A stretch of 14,240 nucleotides of DNA from NCBI GenBank assembly GCA_027717925.1, contig JALLON010000036.1, positions 1 through 14,240 on the forward strand, read 5' to 3'. The position numbers and the translations under genes are program-made. The stretch comes from Acidobacteria bacterium AH-259-G07. Lineage in GTDB: Bacteria > Acidobacteriota > UBA6911 > RPQK01 > JADFOI01. This document shows positions 14,021 to 14,240 of the stretch, piece by piece. The notes beneath the pieces were generated by a model. That model ran no database searches and had not been told where the DNA came from. It worked only from the letters and a program-made list of their open reading frames with translations. Within the stretch, counting starts at the first letter, position 1; each line of letters opens with the position of its first letter.

Positions 14021-14036
14021 TGGGGATTTTAGCCCA
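14021..14036. promoter_or_regulatory. Inverted repeat TGGG-N8-CCCA, copy 2 (likely activator site)
   Basis: The sequence TGGGGATTTTAGCCCA shares TGGG...CCCA and an AT-rich core with copy 1. Its centre is about -108 from the plus-strand sigma-54 start and about -117 from the possible minus-strand one. The 349-bp gap 13809-14157 is thus a shared control region and not a coding gap. Confidence 0.5.
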
Positions 14037-14110
14037 TTGCAAGGCTTGGGTAAACCAATCTTTTCAATAGGTTTCCCGGAGGGGATCCATCCCAAGACTA
14101 AGAAAATCTG

Positions 14111-14126
14111 TGGTATAGATGTTGCA
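14111..14126 (+). promoter_or_regulatory. Sigma-54 promoter of the right-edge gene
   Basis: The sequence TGGTATAGATGTTGCA has a perfect TTGCA -12 element and TGG at -24 with correct spacing. The inferred start is near 14137, 21 nt before ATG 14158. Confidence 0.62.
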
Positions 14127-14157
14127 GAAATAAAGGAGAGGATAAGAAAGTTAGGAG

Positions 14158-14240
14158 ATGTCTTCCTCGGCACTGATCTTCATTCATGTAATCGGCATTG
14201 CAGCTGTTTTCGCATGCGGGTTTATGCTGGGATTACGCAG
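14158..14240 (+). CDS. N-terminus of a membrane protein (runs off window)
   Basis: The first 27 codons read MSSSALIFIHVIGIAAVFAC then GFMLGLR, which is one hydrophobic helix. AGGAG abuts the ATG directly, which is tighter than normal, but an in-frame TAG nine to seven bases upstream excludes earlier starts. The gene is the only plus-strand gene supported here. It is preceded by a good sigma-54 promoter and a pair of inverted repeats. The helix alone does not identify the family. Confidence 0.5.
   Translation, partial: MSSSALIFIHVIGIAAVFACGFMLGLR

Noticed and set aside
13807..14070. Plus-strand open frame of 87 codons between the divergent genes
   Set aside because: The composition is not protein-like, it covers the inverted repeats and promoter candidates, and it has no ribosome site of note.
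1..14240. CRISPR arrays, tRNA/rRNA genes, transposases or attachment sites
   Set aside because: I saw no regularly spaced direct repeats, no tRNA cloverleaf or rRNA sequence, and no transposase or integrase motifs on either strand.

Overview
The window is chromosomal DNA (or a genome bin) from a Gram-negative bacterium with moderate GC. It encodes two outer-membrane beta-barrels, a TolC-type outer-membrane factor, a Cus/Czc-type periplasmic adaptor, a lipoprotein and a sigma-54 activator. The mix of alginate_export-type porin, cytochrome-c/barrel protein, cupredoxin/CarboxypepD_reg proteins and an NtrC-type two-component system would suit Acidobacteriota, Nitrospirota, NC10 or similar lineages, but the sequence alone does not settle the phylum. 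Nearly every gene is on the minus strand; one partial gene at the right edge is on the plus strand.

Right part (about 8.6-14.2 kb): a metal-efflux cluster reading leftward. It holds a truncated radical SAM protein, a small Cys-containing lipoprotein, an intact CusB-like adaptor with a heavy-metal-binding domain, then the first ~104 residues of a CusA pump joined out of frame to the last part of a TolC/CusC protein. A deletion has removed about nine tenths of the pump. After it come an exported protein with two copies of a PH-like unit, a CDF-type cation transporter and a possible ~57-residue ORF. At the far right a plus-strand membrane protein starts behind a good sigma-54 promoter. A pair of 16-bp inverted repeats (TGGG-N8-CCCA) lies between it and the divergent radical SAM gene.

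Middle (5.2-8.5 kb): a sensor kinase and a sigma-54-dependent response regulator overlapping by 4 bp. Left-middle (1.75-5.2 kb): two paralogous type-1 copper proteins, each with a cupredoxin domain and a CarboxypepD_reg-like tail. The second is followed at 60 bp by an outer-membrane barrel with an N-terminal c-type haem motif and a His-rich loop. Each cupredoxin gene has an almost identical sigma-54 promoter (TGGNACGGNACGTGC). An 18-bp inverted repeat of the form TGTNNC-N6-NNNACA is centred about 110 bp upstream of each inferred start. Five copies are present in total, two of them beside the regulator's stop codon.

My central reading is that the kinase/regulator pair directly controls the two cupredoxin transcription units and, through the second, the cytochrome-barrel. 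This would be a self-contained, signal-inducible periplasm/outer-membrane copper-redox module. The signal and substrate are unknown. Left edge (1-1.75 kb): a PIN-domain (VapC-like) remnant and the N-terminal 478 codons of an alginate_export-family porin, which may have its own sigma-54 promoter and an unusual start. Several genes are broken (PIN, radical SAM, cusA, cusC), so the locus has been rearranged or the assembly contains collapsed joins.
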